The notes under the pieces are model-generated. The model searched no databases. It was given only the letters and a program-made list of their open reading frames with translations, and had not been told where the DNA came from. From IMG/VR virus record IMGVR_UViG_3300035698_022414, positions 1 to 21,564 of that record: a stretch of DNA of 21,564 bases. The stretch is one strand, 5' to 3'. Source of the stretch: a virus. Positions 21,049-21,564 of this stretch are shown here, in pieces. Positions within the stretch are counted from its first letter, which is position 1. Each line of letters starts with the position of its first letter. The translations under genes and the position numbers were made by a program.

Positions 21049-21564
21049 AGCATACGATTTCGATCTTACGATTGACGGCATTCCTCTGAGTGATATAGGT
21101 AAAGCGCATCTTGCCCTGGCAGAGTATGAGGAAAACCTTGAGGAAACGTCACAGTTCGAGTTTACCGTTGTGCCGTCTGAACAGTATTCATTGAAAGAAA
21201 TAAATATCGCATTGCGATCTTCAGTCATATTCAAGCTCGGACAATGGAACGAATTAGTACAATTATTCTCAGGTGATATTACTCAAATAATTCCCGAATT
21301 TCCGGCCAATGCTCCTTCTCGCTTGAGGGTAATTTGCAGTGATCTTAGTTATCGATTCAAGAGGGTTCCTGTTAATAATATATGGACAGGAGTTACACTA
21401 AAAAGTATAGCAACCGAACTATGCGCAAAGCATGGATTGAAACTTGAACTACATCCGGAAGCCCTTCTCCGGGATTACAAGCTCAAAGATGACGAGAGTG
21501 TTAAGCAGATAGATCAAACGGACTGGGAGATACTTGATATACTTTCTAAGAGGGGAAATTACAA
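21038..21564 (+). CDS. Baseplate hub, phage late control D / VgrG-like (3' partial)
   Basis: The frame is open from ATG 21038 to the window end, with at least 175 residues. It starts Y-D-F-D-L-T-I-D-G-I-P-L (6-17), typical of the gpD family, with the beta-barrel stretch E-E-T-S-Q-F-E-F-T-V-V (36-46), S-G-D-I-T-Q-I-I-P-E-F (78-88), L-R-V-I-C-S-D-L-S-Y-R-F-K-R (95-108), V-T-L-K-S-I-A-T-E-L-C (118-128) and the classic Q-T-D-W-E-I-L-D-I-L-S-K-R-G-N-Y (about 160-175), equivalent to 'Q-x-x-x-S-D-x-x-F-L-x-x-L-A-x-x-x-G'. P2 gpD, Mu gp44-like, Afp8 and VgrG are relatives; they form the trimeric hub under the tube. Spike and baseplate genes should follow outside the window. Confidence 0.9.
   Translation, partial: MPDKAYDFDLTIDGIPLSDIGKAHLALAEYEENLEETSQFEFTVVPSEQYSLKEINIALRSSVIFKLGQWNELVQLFSGDITQIIPEFPANAPSRLRVICSDLSYRFKRVPVNNIWTGVTLKSIATELCAKHGLKLELHPEALLRDYKLKDDESVKQIDQTDWEILDILSKRGNY

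Noticed and set aside
20554-21234. Antisense 226-residue frame opposite the CIS-tube, LysM and hub genes
   Set aside because: All three forward genes have clear family motifs, and the opposite frame crosses their boundaries.
1-21564. Diversity-generating retroelement acting on the fibre
   Set aside because: No reverse transcriptase, no template repeat, and no adenine-biased variable repeat seen in this window.
1-21564. tRNA genes or intrinsic terminators
   Set aside because: No cloverleaf with conserved loops, and no GC-rich stem followed by a T-run, was found by eye.

Overview
This window is the structural (virion) gene block of a contractile-tailed dsDNA phage or prophage. All genes lie on the + strand, packed head to tail with 1-16 nt overlaps or short gaps. 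Both ends are cut: a giant fibre gene enters from the left edge and a baseplate-hub gene leaves at the right edge. No host genes, integrase, terminase, portal, lysis or replication genes are visible, so neither the lifestyle nor the host can be read from it. Good Shine-Dalgarno sites, the standard genetic code, some GTG/TTG starts and a mid-range GC content (by eye) indicate a bacterial host. I cannot name its phylum.

Layout. (1) 1-6416: adhesion/surface genes. These are a >1,590-residue repetitive fibre, a small beta-rich protein and a 410-residue modular surface protein. (2) 6416-11699: head module. It holds a MuF-like protein, a two-domain structural protein, an XkdF-type prohead protease whose 3' end appears to encode a nested scaffold from its own ribosome binding site, an HK97-fold major capsid protein with an inserted domain, a helix-hairpin-helix protein, and a small structural protein. 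(3) 11707-14254: neck module. It holds a gp6-like connector, a small one-helix membrane protein, a stopper-like protein, a virion-morphogenesis (gpG/HK97 gp10-type) protein and a tail terminator-like protein. (4) 14272-21564: contractile tail. It holds a small pre-sheath protein, the sheath, two different tube-family proteins, a tail assembly chaperone pair joined by a probable -1 ribosomal frameshift, a TP901-type tape measure, a CIS-tube (Afp7 N-terminal-like) protein, a LysM/gpX-like protein and a gpD/VgrG-like hub.

The tail gene set (gp19/TIGR02241 tube pair, CIS-tube plus LysM, gpD hub) is the one seen in extracellular contractile injection systems of the Afp/PVC type. Here it sits beside a complete capsid assembly module, so the particle is inferred to be a DNA-carrying phage with an eCIS-like tail and not a headless device.

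The most interesting points are: the nested scaffold start (9046-9421); the CCCTTTA slippery heptamer in the chaperone gene (17791-17797), with a 10-bp hairpin that buries the only downstream ATG; the 14-residue/84-nt periodic fibre shaft; the split Afp7-like gene; and the capsid protein insertion. Assignments rest on reading motifs and gene order by eye; no database search was run.
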